Shown: positions 55,823 through 64,000 of the stretch, piece by piece
How the letters are laid out: every line of letters begins with the position of its first letter
Numbering within the stretch: the first letter of the stretch is position 1
Origin: Variovorax sp. N23
GTDB taxonomy: Bacteria > Pseudomonadota > Gammaproteobacteria > Burkholderiales > Burkholderiaceae_C
Direction of reading: 5' to 3'
DNA length: 64,000 bases
Assembly (NCBI RefSeq): GCF_025486315.1
Contig: NZ_JAOOPY010000014.1
Coordinates: forward strand, 92,927 to 156,926
Made by a program: the position numbers and the translations under genes
The notes under the pieces: generated by a model
Told to the model about the DNA's origin: nothing
What the model saw: only the letters and a program-made list of their open reading frames with translations
Database searches by the model: none

Positions 55823-58800
55823 TTATGAACGTTCGAGTTCGATGTCCAGGCCCAGGGAACGGATTTCCTTGACCAGCACATTGAACGATTCCGGCATGCC
55901 GGCTTCGATGGAGTGTTCGCCCTTGACGATGCTCTCGTACACCTTGGTACGGCCTTGCACGTCGTCGGACTTCACCGTCAGCATTTCCTGCAGCACGTAA
56001 GCGGCGCCGTAAGCCTCGAGCGCCCACACTTCCATTTCGCCGAAACGCTGGCCGCCGAACTGGGCCTTGCCGCCCAGCGGTTGCTGCGTGACCAGCGAGT
56101 ACGGGCCGGTCGAGCGGGCATGCATCTTGTCGTCCACCAAGTGGTGCAGCTTCAAGAAGTGCATGTAGCCGACGGTGACCGGGCGCTCGAACTGGTCGCC
56201 GGTGCGTCCGTCGTACAGATAAGCCTGCGTGCGGGTGTCGGTCAGGCCCTTGAGCTTGGCGATCTCTTCCGGGTAGGCCAGGTGCAGCATGCCGCGGATC
56301 TCTTCCTCGGTCGCGCCGTCGAACACCGGCGTCGCGAAGGTCACGCCGTTCGACAGGTTGCCGGCCATCTCGATCACTTCGGTGTCGCTCAGCTTGCCGA
56401 GGTCTTCCTTGCGGCCAGCCCCGTTGTAGAGCTTGTCGAGGAAGGCGCGGAGTTCCGCGATCTTGGCCTCGGCCTGCAGCAGGTCGCCGATGCGCTGGCC
56501 GATGCCCTTGCCGGCCCAGCCCAGATGCACTTCCAGCACCTGGCCCACGTTCATCCGCGAAGGCACGCCCAGCGGATTCAGGCAGATGTCGCACGGCGTG
56601 CCGTCGGCCATGTGGGGCATGTCTTCGACCGGAACGATCTTCGACACCACACCCTTGTTGCCGTGGCGGCCGGCCATCTTGTCGCCGGGTTGCAGACGGC
56701 GCTTGACGGCCAGGTAGACCTTGACCATCTTGAGCACGCCCGCGGGCAGCTCGTCGCCTTGCGTGAGCTTCTTGCGCTTTTCTTCGAACGCGAGGTCGAA
56801 GCTGTGGCGCGTCTGCTCCAGCGAATTCTTGATCGACTCGAGCTGCGTGGCCACTTCGTCGTCCGCCGGGCGGATGTCGAACCAGTGGAACTTCTCGATC
56901 GACGACAGGTACGCCTTGTCGAGCTTGGTGCCCTTGGCGAGCTTGTTCGGACCGCCGTTGGCGGCCTTGCCGGTCAGCAGCTTCTCGATCCGGTCGAACG
57001 CGTCGGCTTCGACGATGCGCAGCTGGTCGTTCAGGTCGAGGCGGAAGCGCTTGAGCTCGTCGTCGATGATCTGCTGGGCGCGCTTGTCGCGCGTGATGCC
57101 TTCGCGGGTGAACACCTGCACGTCGATCACGGTGCCTTGCGAGCCCTGGTCGACACGCAGCGAGGTGTCCTTCACGTCGGAAGCCTTCTCGCCGAAGATG
57201 GCGCGAAGCAGCTTCTCTTCCGGCGTCAGCGTGGTCTCGCCCTTCGGCGTGACCTTGCCGACCAGCGTGTCGCCCGGCTGCACTTCGGCGCCGACATAGA
57301 TGATGCCGGACTCGTCCAGGCGGTTGAGCTGCTGCTCGGCCAGGTTCGGGATGTCGCGCGTGATTTCCTCGGCACCCAGCTTGGTGTCGCGGGCCATCAC
57401 CACCAGCTCCTCGATGTGGATCGAGGTGTAGCGGTCTTCGGCGACGACGCGTTCGGAGATCAGGATCGAGTCTTCGAAGTTGTAGCCGTTCCACGGCATG
57501 AAGCCGATCAGCATGTTCTGGCCGAGGGCCAGTTCGCCGAGGTCGGTGGACGCACCGTCGGCCACCACGTCGCCCTTGGCGATCTTGTCGCCGCGCTTGA
57601 CGATCGGGCGCTGATGGATGTTGGTGTTCTGGTTCGAACGCTGATACTTGATCAGGTTGTAGATGTCCACACCGACTTCACCGGCGGCCGCTTCGGCATC
57701 GTTCACGCGCACCACGACACGGGTCGCATCGACATAGTCGACGATACCGCCGCGGGTCGCGGTCACCACGGTGCCCGAGTCGACCGCGGACACGCGCTCG
57801 ATGCCGGTACCGACGAAGGGCTTCTCGGGGCGCAGCACCGGCACGGCCTGACGCTGCATGTTGGCGCCCATCAGCGCGCGGTTCGCATCGTCGTGCTCCA
57901 GGAAGGGCACGAGCGAAGCCGCCACCGACACGATCTGCGCGGGCGACACGTCCATGTACTGGACGCGCTCGGCGCCCACCAGGATCGATTCGCCGGCTTC
58001 ACGGGCGGAGACCAGGTCGCCGGTCAGCTTGCCGTCCTTGTCCAGGGCCGCATTGGCCTGGGCGATGACGTACTTGCCCTCTTCGATGGCCGACAGGTAG
58101 TCGATGTCCATCGTGACCTTGCTGTCGACCACGCGGCGATACGGCGTCTCGATGAAACCGTATTCGTTCAGGCGGGCGTACAGGGCCAGCGAGTTGATCA
58201 GGCCGATGTTCGGGCCTTCGGGCGTTTCGATCGGGCAGACGCGGCCGTAATGGGTCACGTGCACGTCGCGCACTTCGAAGCCGGCACGTTCACGCGTCAG
58301 ACCGCCCGGGCCAAGGGCCGACACGCGGCGCTTGTGGGTGATCTCGGACAGCGGGTTCGTCTGGTCCATGAACTGCGACAGCTGCGACGCACCGAAGAAT
58401 TCCTTCAGCGCGGCCGAGATCGGCTTGCTGTTGATCAGGTCGTGCGGCATCAGCGGCTCTTGCTCGGCCTGACCCAGACGCTCCTTCACGGCCTTCTCGA
58501 TACGGGCCAGGCCGGTGCGGTACTGGTTCTCGGCCAGTTCGCCGACGCAACGCACGCGGCGGTTGCCCAGGTGGTCGATGTCGTCGACTTCGCCGTTGCC
58601 GTTGCGCAGGTCGACGAGGATCTTGACCACAGCCAGGATGTCCTCGTTGGTCAGCACCATCGGGCCGGTCGATTCGTCGCGGCCGACCTTGGCGTTGAAC
58701 TTCATGCGACCCACGCGCGACAGGTCGTACGTGTCCGGGTTGTAGAACAGGCGCTGGAACAGGGCCTGCACCGCGTCTTCCGTCGGCGGCTCGCCGGGGC

Positions 58801-59947
58801 GCATCATGCGGTAGATGGCCACGCGCGCGGCGAACTCGTCGACCGTTTCGTCGATGCGCAGCGTCTGCGAGATGTAGGCGCCCTGGTCCAATTCGTTCGT
58901 GTAGATGACCTGGATGTCCTGCACGCCGGCCGTGCGCAGCTTCTTGAGCAGCGCTTCGGTCAGCTCGTCGTTGGCCTTGGCCAGGATCTCACCGGAGTCG
59001 GCATCGACGATGTTGCGGGCGACCACGCGGCCGACCAGGAAGTCTTCCGGCACGCTGATGTGGGTCGTGCCCGATTGCTCGAGTTCACGCGTGTGGCGCG
59101 CGGTCACGCGCTTGTCCTTCGCGACCACGACCTTGCCCGACTTGTCGGTGATGTCGAAGCGCGCGACTTCGCCGCGCAGGCGCTCGGAGACGAACTCCAT
59201 CTGCGCGCCGCTGTCCATCAGGCGGAAGTTGTCGTTCACGAAGAAGTTCGCGAGGATCGATTCCGGGTTCAGGCCGATGGCCTTCAGCAGGATCGTGACC
59301 GGCATCTTGCGGCGACGGTCGACGCGGAAGTACAGCATGTCCTTCGGGTCGAACTCGAAGTCGAGCCACGAGCCGCGGTAGGGAATCACGCGGGCCGAGA
59401 ACAGCAGCTTGCCCGAGCTGTGCGTCTTGCCCTTGTCGTGTTCGAAGAACACGCCTGGCGAACGGTGGAGCTGCGACACGATGACGCGCTCGGTGCCGTT
59501 GATGATGAACGAGCCCTTCTCGGTCATGAGCGGCACTTCGCCCATGTAGACCTCCTGCTCCTTCACTTCCTTGACCACCTTCGACTGCGAGGTCGACGAC
59601 TCGCGGTCATAGATGATGAGCTGGACCTTGGCACGCACGGCCGACGCGAAGGTCAGGCCCCGCGTCTGGCACTCGCGCACGTCGAAGGCCGGCTTCGCCA
59701 GGTTGTACTCGAGGAACTTCATCTCCACGAAACCGTTGTGCGAGACGATCGGGAACGCGGCGTCGAACGCGGCCTGCAGGCCTTCGACCGTGCGCTTCTG
59801 CGGCGCGATGCCCGCCTGCAGGAACGCGGTGTACGCGTCTTTCTGCATCTGCAGCAGGTAAGGGATTTCAACGACGCTGTCGCGGCTGCCGAAATTCTTT
59901 CGGATGCGCTTGCGTTCGGTGTAACTGTACGTGGACGTTTGGGCCAT
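55823..59947 (-). CDS. rpoB: DNA-directed RNA polymerase beta subunit
   Basis: A 1374-residue subunit. It starts MAQTSTYSYTERKRIRKNFG. The rifampicin-binding region is intact with the common wild-type residues (FGASQLSQFMDQTNPLSEIT, HKRRVSALGPGG), so no resistance change is evident. Downstream are the catalytic NMLIGFMPWNGYNFEDS and the C-terminal GQRFGEMEVWALEAYGAA anchor. GGAG precedes the ATG. It is separated from rplL by a 290-bp attenuator region. Confidence 0.98.
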   Translation of the reverse strand: MAQTSTYSYTERKRIRKNFGSRDSVVEIPYLLQMQKDAYTAFLQAGIAPQKRTVEGLQAAFDAAFPIVSHNGFVEMKFLEYNLAKPAFDVRECQTRGLTFASAVRAKVQLIIYDRESSTSQSKVVKEVKEQEVYMGEVPLMTEKGSFIINGTERVIVSQLHRSPGVFFEHDKGKTHSSGKLLFSARVIPYRGSWLDFEFDPKDMLYFRVDRRRKMPVTILLKAIGLNPESILANFFVNDNFRLMDSGAQMEFVSERLRGEVARFDITDKSGKVVVAKDKRVTARHTRELEQSGTTHISVPEDFLVGRVVARNIVDADSGEILAKANDELTEALLKKLRTAGVQDIQVIYTNELDQGAYISQTLRIDETVDEFAARVAIYRMMRPGEPPTEDAVQALFQRLFYNPDTYDLSRVGRMKFNAKVGRDESTGPMVLTNEDILAVVKILVDLRNGNGEVDDIDHLGNRRVRCVGELAENQYRTGLARIEKAVKERLGQAEQEPLMPHDLINSKPISAALKEFFGASQLSQFMDQTNPLSEITHKRRVSALGPGGLTRERAGFEVRDVHVTHYGRVCPIETPEGPNIGLINSLALYARLNEYGFIETPYRRVVDSKVTMDIDYLSAIEEGKYVIAQANAALDKDGKLTGDLVSAREAGESILVGAERVQYMDVSPAQIVSVAASLVPFLEHDDANRALMGANMQRQAVPVLRPEKPFVGTGIERVSAVDSGTVVTATRGGIVDYVDATRVVVRVNDAEAAAGEVGVDIYNLIKYQRSNQNTNIHQRPIVKRGDKIAKGDVVADGASTDLGELALGQNMLIGFMPWNGYNFEDSILISERVVAEDRYTSIHIEELVVMARDTKLGAEEITRDIPNLAEQQLNRLDESGIIYVGAEVQPGDTLVGKVTPKGETTLTPEEKLLRAIFGEKASDVKDTSLRVDQGSQGTVIDVQVFTREGITRDKRAQQIIDDELKRFRLDLNDQLRIVEADAFDRIEKLLTGKAANGGPNKLAKGTKLDKAYLSSIEKFHWFDIRPADDEVATQLESIKNSLEQTRHSFDLAFEEKRKKLTQGDELPAGVLKMVKVYLAVKRRLQPGDKMAGRHGNKGVVSKIVPVEDMPHMADGTPCDICLNPLGVPSRMNVGQVLEVHLGWAGKGIGQRIGDLLQAEAKIAELRAFLDKLYNGAGRKEDLGKLSDTEVIEMAGNLSNGVTFATPVFDGATEEEIRGMLHLAYPEEIAKLKGLTDTRTQAYLYDGRTGDQFERPVTVGYMHFLKLHHLVDDKMHARSTGPYSLVTQQPLGGKAQFGGQRFGEMEVWALEAYGAAYVLQEMLTVKSDDVQGRTKVYESIVKGEHSIEAGMPESFNVLVKEIRSLGLDIELERS

Positions 59948-60237
59948 GAGAGCTCCGGTGCTTGAGATCTTGCGCGACTTGTCAACAGCGCTTTCGCGCC
60001 GCTGCTTGGCGGCTGGCCACTACCAGCCGTTGGCGGACAGTGATGCGTTGCACATCACCCGAACCAAGGGGTCTTCTGCAGTCGGGGTCAGAAGACACTC
60101 GAAAGCTTCTTTTTGGGCTTTCCGGCGGCCGGTCGGTCGTCGGAGGAGCGGCAAGAAGCCGGCTTTCGGGTGCGCTCTGAAAGCGGCAAAGGCTGGAGGG
60201 CTCTTTCGAGCACCTCCAGCCCTTCAGGGAGACCGAA
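59948..60237 (-). promoter_or_regulatory. rplL-rpoB attenuator/processing region
   Basis: This gene-free spacer lies between rplL and rpoB, the place of the known attenuator and RNase III site in enteric bacteria. Right after rplL a hairpin pairs GGCTGGAGG with CCTCCAGCC (60191-60199/60213-60221) with an inner GCTC/GAGC stem, followed on the minus strand by TTTGCC, so termination would be partial. A second hairpin GTCTTCTG/CAGAAGAC is at 60071-60096 (10-base loop) nearer rpoB. They probably set the ratio of L7/L12 to polymerase subunits. Confidence 0.6.
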
Positions 60238-60612
<375 letters not shown>

Positions 60613-60656
60613 TTTGGTTTCCTAACAATTGGGTTGAATTTCTCGAACGCAAGGCT

Positions 60657-61187
60657 TTAAGCAGCTTGCGCTTCGGCCGGAGCCTCGGCCGGTGCTTCGC
60701 CACCACCACGCTTCTCGGCCAGCGCCGCGAGAACGCGGGCGGTGCGGGAGATGGGGGATTGCATCAAGCCCAGCAATTGCGCCAGCAGCACTTCCTTGGA
60801 AGGGATGTTGGCCAGTTGCTTCACGCCATTGACGTCCAGGGCCTTGCCGCCGAATGCACCGCCGCGAATCACCAACTTGTCGTTGGTCTTCGCGAAATCG
60901 GCCACCACTTTCGCGGCGGCCACGGCGTCTTCGGAGAAGCCATAGATCAGCGGACCGGTCATCTGGTCGCCGACGATCTCAAATGCGCTTCCGGCGACAG
61001 CACGGCGTGCCAGCGTGTTCTTCAACACGCTGAGCGTCACGCCCTGGCTGCGCGCGGTATTGCGCAATTTGGTCATGTCAGCCACCGTGATACCACGGTA
61101 TTCCGCCATCACGAGCGTTTGAGCTTTTGCGGCGAGGCTGGTCACATCACTGATGACCGCTTCTTTCTCACTGCGATTCAGACTCAA
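60657..61187 (-). CDS. rplJ: Ribosomal protein uL10
   Basis: A 176-residue stalk base protein. MSLNRSEKEAVISDVTSLAA is the family start; MAEYRGITVADMTKLR follows. The C-terminal helix that binds L12 dimers ends in an Ala/Glu tail (EAPAEAPAEAQAA). Translation begins at TTG (61187) with AAAAGGAG six bases upstream; no in-frame ATG is available nearby. The 252-bp leader ahead of it folds strongly and is the likely autoregulation site. Confidence 0.96.
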   Translation of the reverse strand: MSLNRSEKEAVISDVTSLAAKAQTLVMAEYRGITVADMTKLRNTARSQGVTLSVLKNTLARRAVAGSAFEIVGDQMTGPLIYGFSEDAVAAAKVVADFAKTNDKLVIRGGAFGGKALDVNGVKQLANIPSKEVLLAQLLGLMQSPISRTARVLAALAEKRGGGEAPAEAPAEAQAA

Positions 61188-61439
61188 GGTCTACTCCTTT
61201 TAATGCGTCCCTCGGCCTGGGCCTCGAGACGCGCTTCATGCAGCGACCAACTGTTTCGGAAACGGATTCCTTGCAGCGGGATCGCCATCTGCGCTGGTGA
61301 GCCCCCGAGGGGATTCGATTAAGTGCAGCGAACTGCACGCCAGCGGTCTTGGATGGCCCAGCGCGCCCGTCATCCGAAGACGACGCCGCGCTGGCCCACC
61401 ACATCGCCGCACCCCGAAAGGCACGGCAAATTCTTCAGA
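61188..61439 (-). promoter_or_regulatory. rplJ leader (probable L10 autoregulation site)
   Basis: Gene-free leader between rplA and rplJ. It holds a long hairpin with 12-bp arms and one mismatch (TGGCCCAGCGCG at 61354-61365 with CGCGCTGGCCCA at 61387-61398) and, closer to rplJ, a perfect 6-bp UUCG tetraloop hairpin GTGCAG-TTCG-CTGCAC (61323-61338). In other bacteria the L10-L12 complex binds such a leader and blocks rplJ translation. Assigning that role here is inference from position and structure. Confidence 0.55.
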
Positions 61440-62137
<698 letters not shown>

Positions 62138-62138
<1 letters not shown>

Positions 62139-62569
62139 TACACGCCCTCCACAGTCACGCCCATCGAACGGGCAGAGCCGGCGATGGTACGAACGGCGGC
62201 ATCCAGGTCGGCTGCCGTCAGGTCCTTCATCTTGGTCTTGGCGATCTCTTCGAGCTGTGCGCGCGTGATCTTGCCGACCTTGGTGGTGTGCGGCGTGGCC
62301 GAACCCTTGTCCAGCTTGATGGCCTTCTTGATCAAGGTGACCGCGGGCGGTGTCTTGATGATGAAGGTGAAGCTCTTGTCCGCGAACGCGGTGATGACCA
62401 CCGGCAGCGGCAGACCCGGCTCGACGCCTTGGGTCTGGGCGTTGAACGCCTTGCAGAACTCCATGATGTTCAAACCACGCTGGCCCAGTGCGGGACCGAT
62501 GGGTGGTGACGGGTTGGCCTTACCAGCTGGCACTTGCAGCTTGATGAAGCCGACGATTTTTTTCGCCAT
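62138..62569 (-). CDS. rplK: Ribosomal protein uL11
   Basis: A 143-residue protein. MAKKIVGFIKLQVPAGKANP starts at 62569 with AAGGAG nine bases before. The proline-rich PSPPIGPALGQRGLNIMEFC holds the thiostrepton/translation-factor region; the RNA-binding C-terminal domain ends TIAGSARSMGVTVEGV. The 143-bp gap from nusG shows no clear promoter or hairpin. Confidence 0.98.
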
Positions 62570-62712
62570 GCTTTGCTCCTTGCGGGTGATATCGCCTCGG
62601 CACTCGGCCACGGCTCCCCGGGGTTGACGACTCTAGGATGACGTTCCCTGCCGAGTCGGGAGGCAGGAAACCGGAAAAGACGATGCCGACAAAACCGGCA
62701 CCGTCCGTTGGA

Positions 62713-63318
62713 TCAGGTCTTCTCGACTTCCGCAAAGCCCAGTTCGACCGGGGTGGCGCGTCCGAAGATCATCACGGACACACGCACCTTGTTCTTTTCG
62801 TAGTTCACTTCTTCCACGGTGCCGTTGAAGTCGGTGAACGGGCCCTCCTTGACGCGCACGAATTCACCAACGGTGAACTCGACCTTGTGGCGCGGCTTCT
62901 CGGTGCCCTGCTGCATCTGGCTGACGATGTCCTCGACCTCTTTCTGCGAGATCGGGGCGGGGCGGTTCTTCGCGCCACCGACGAAGCCCGTCACCTTGTT
63001 GGTGTGCTTCACCAGATGCCAGCTTTCGTCGTCCATGATCATCTCGACCAGGACGTAGCCGGGAAAGAAACGGCGCTCGGTCGTGCGTTTCTGGCCGTTC
63101 TTGATCTCGACGACCTCTTCGGTCGGCACCATGATTCGGCCGAACTTGTCCTGCATCCCCGCGCGGTTGATGCGCTCGGTGATGTTGCGCTCCACCGCCT
63201 TCTCCATGCCCGAATAGGCGTGAACGACGTACCAGCGGAAGTCCGGGTTGGTCGGAGCGGCCAGCACCGAAGTGCTTTCCGGTGTGGCTTCTGGCGTGGT
63301 TTCGACAGCGTCAGTCAT
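62713..63318 (-). CDS. nusG: Transcription antitermination factor NusG
   Basis: A 201-residue elongation factor. The NGN domain begins RWYVVHAYSGMEKAVERNI and contains FFPGYVLVEM; the C-terminal KOW domain is FTVGEFVRVKEGPFTDFNGT. There is an N-terminal extension of about 25 residues (TDAVETTPEATPESTSVLAA) relative to E. coli. The ATG directly follows the secE stop, with GGAG in the secE end, so the two are coupled. Confidence 0.98.
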   Translation of the reverse strand: MTDAVETTPEATPESTSVLAAPTNPDFRWYVVHAYSGMEKAVERNITERINRAGMQDKFGRIMVPTEEVVEIKNGQKRTTERRFFPGYVLVEMIMDDESWHLVKHTNKVTGFVGGAKNRPAPISQKEVEDIVSQMQQGTEKPRHKVEFTVGEFVRVKEGPFTDFNGTVEEVNYEKNKVRVSVMIFGRATPVELGFAEVEKT

Positions 63319-63702
63319 TTATTTTCTCCAGCCCAGAATGAGGTCGAAGAACACCCACTCGAGGGTCTTGTCGGTCGCCCACAGAAAAATCGACATGATC
63401 GCCACGAAAGCGAACACGTACGCCGTCATCTGAATGGCCTCCTTGCGGGTGGGCCAGACGACCTTCTTGACTTCGCGCCAGGCATCGCGGCCGAAGGCCC
63501 ACAGCTGCCGGCCGCTTTCGGAACTCGCAAAGGTGCCCACGGCGGCCGCCAGCCCCACGAGCAGCGCACCCCACTGCACCAGCGAACCCAGGCGCGACAG
63601 CAGGTAGAAGGCCACGACCGCGCCCACGGCCAGAACGACCGCTGCAGCCAGTTTGGCTTTGTCGGCGCCGGTGCTCACGGTTTCGATTTGAGAAGTGGCC
63701 AT
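63319..63702 (-). CDS. secE: Preprotein translocase subunit SecE
   Basis: A 127-residue three-helix SecE, the same length as E. coli's. Helices: AAAVVLAVGAVVAFYLLS, WGALLVGLAAAVGTFA and AYVFAFVAIMSIFLWATDK. The conserved cytoplasmic clamp WREVKKVVWPTRKEAIQMT precedes the last helix. It stabilises SecY in the inner membrane. The ATG at 63702 follows AGGAAA; it lies 134 bp from tRNA-Trp. Confidence 0.96.
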   Translation of the reverse strand: MATSQIETVSTGADKAKLAAAVVLAVGAVVAFYLLSRLGSLVQWGALLVGLAAAVGTFASSESGRQLWAFGRDAWREVKKVVWPTRKEAIQMTAYVFAFVAIMSIFLWATDKTLEWVFFDLILGWRK

Positions 63703-63760
63703 TTCGGCAGATTTCCTGCGGCCTTGCGGCCTTCGATTCAAAGTGTCTCTTGAGACGGCG

Positions 63761-63821
63761 AAGCCCATCGGGTCACGATGGGCTTTTTAGCCTCGCCATC
63801 GGGTCAAACGATGGGCTTTTT
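63761..63821 (+). terminator. Tandem terminator-like hairpins facing the plus strand
   Basis: Hairpin 1: AAGCCCATCG/CGATGGGCTT (63761-63770/63776-63785), loop GGTCA, then TTTTT (63784-63788). Hairpin 2: CCATCG/CGATGG (63796-63801/63809-63814), then TTTTT at 63817-63821. The two units are near copies about 32 bp apart. Both T-runs are on the plus strand, opposite to every gene here, so they would stop antisense reading toward tRNA-Trp and tuf. Confidence 0.55.
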
Positions 63822-63836
63822 AGGGTGCCACCTGGG

Positions 63837-63912
63837 TGGCAGGGGCAGTAGGAATCGAACCTACAACCTTCGGTTTTGGAGACCGACGCTCTGCCAATTG
63901 AGCTATACCCCT
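63837..63912 (-). tRNA. tRNA-Trp (CCA)
   Basis: A 76-nt cloverleaf with encoded CCA end. The anticodon loop CTCCAAA reads CCA in a GTCGGT/ACCGAA context; the acceptor stem AGGGGTA pairs with TGCCCCT. The T loop is TTCGATT. Position between tuf and secE is the standard bacterial order. Confidence 0.96.
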
Positions 63913-63921
63913 GTGCAATCC

Positions 63922-64000
63922 TTAGATGTCGAGGATCTTGGCCACGACGCCCGAACCCACGGTACGGCCGCCTTCGCGAATGGCGAAGCGCAGACCTTCT
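63922..64000 (-). CDS. tuf: Elongation factor Tu (partial, C-terminal end)
   Basis: The last 25 residues enter from the right edge: GLRFAIREGGRTVGSGVVAK then ILDI and a TAA stop. This is the C-terminal strand of EF-Tu domain 3; the ending matches other Comamonadaceae. It lies 9 bp upstream of tRNA-Trp, so the tRNA is in its transcript. Confidence 0.95.
   Translation of the reverse strand, partial: EGLRFAIREGGRTVGSGVVAKILDI

Overview
The window is high-GC chromosomal DNA from a betaproteobacterium, most likely the family Comamonadaceae (Variovorax/Acidovorax-like). I infer this from codon and GC character, from the tuf - tRNA-Trp - secE - nusG - rplKA - rplJL - rpoBC order, from the hemE - priA pair, and from many short exporters, LysR/MocR regulators and ATGA-coupled gene pairs. 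This is recognition by eye; no database search was run. I see no prophage, insertion sequence, integrase or CRISPR array.

Layout. 1-16.5 kb is metabolic accessory DNA: a zinc aminopeptidase lipoprotein (cut by the window edge), a molybdopterin oxidoreductase, a periplasmic amino-acid-type binding protein, then a MocR regulator divergent from a LysE exporter. The LysE gene leads a same-strand run (DMT exporter, aminotransferase, glutathione transferase, PhzF-like enzyme, glyoxalase-like protein, threonine/serine dehydratase). A large autotransporter follows, convergent with the dehydratase, then a histidine phosphatase, a GIY-YIG-like small protein and a small stress membrane protein.

16.5-33 kb: a KaiC-like double ATPase joined to a hybrid histidine kinase, a PEBP-like protein, a creatininase-family hydrolase, a TonB-dependent receptor with three inner-membrane companions, a LysR/SET-methyltransferase pair, a quinone-oxidoreductase-type dehydrogenase, a sorbosone-dehydrogenase-like lipoprotein, an alanyl-tRNA editing protein and a DsbD-like thiol reductase followed by a single-cysteine redoxin.

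33-45.6 kb: a 161-bp hairpin element, hemE, a 378-bp AT-rich spacer with two DnaA boxes, priA, a Ser/Thr kinase coupled to an OmpA-type lipoprotein, an AEC transporter, and the coupled trio rep - small secreted protein - pldA.

45.6-51.5 kb is a minus-strand cluster: LemA-like protein, rsmB, a DUF4390 protein, an NtrY-like kinase, an NtrX-like response regulator without an AAA+ domain, and tRNA-Phe with a strong terminator.

51.5-64 kb is the essential transcription/translation block, all on the minus strand: tuf (partial), tRNA-Trp, secE, nusG, rplK, rplA, rplJ, rplL, rpoB, rpoC, with leader and attenuator hairpins in the two long internal spacers and a terminator after rpoC.
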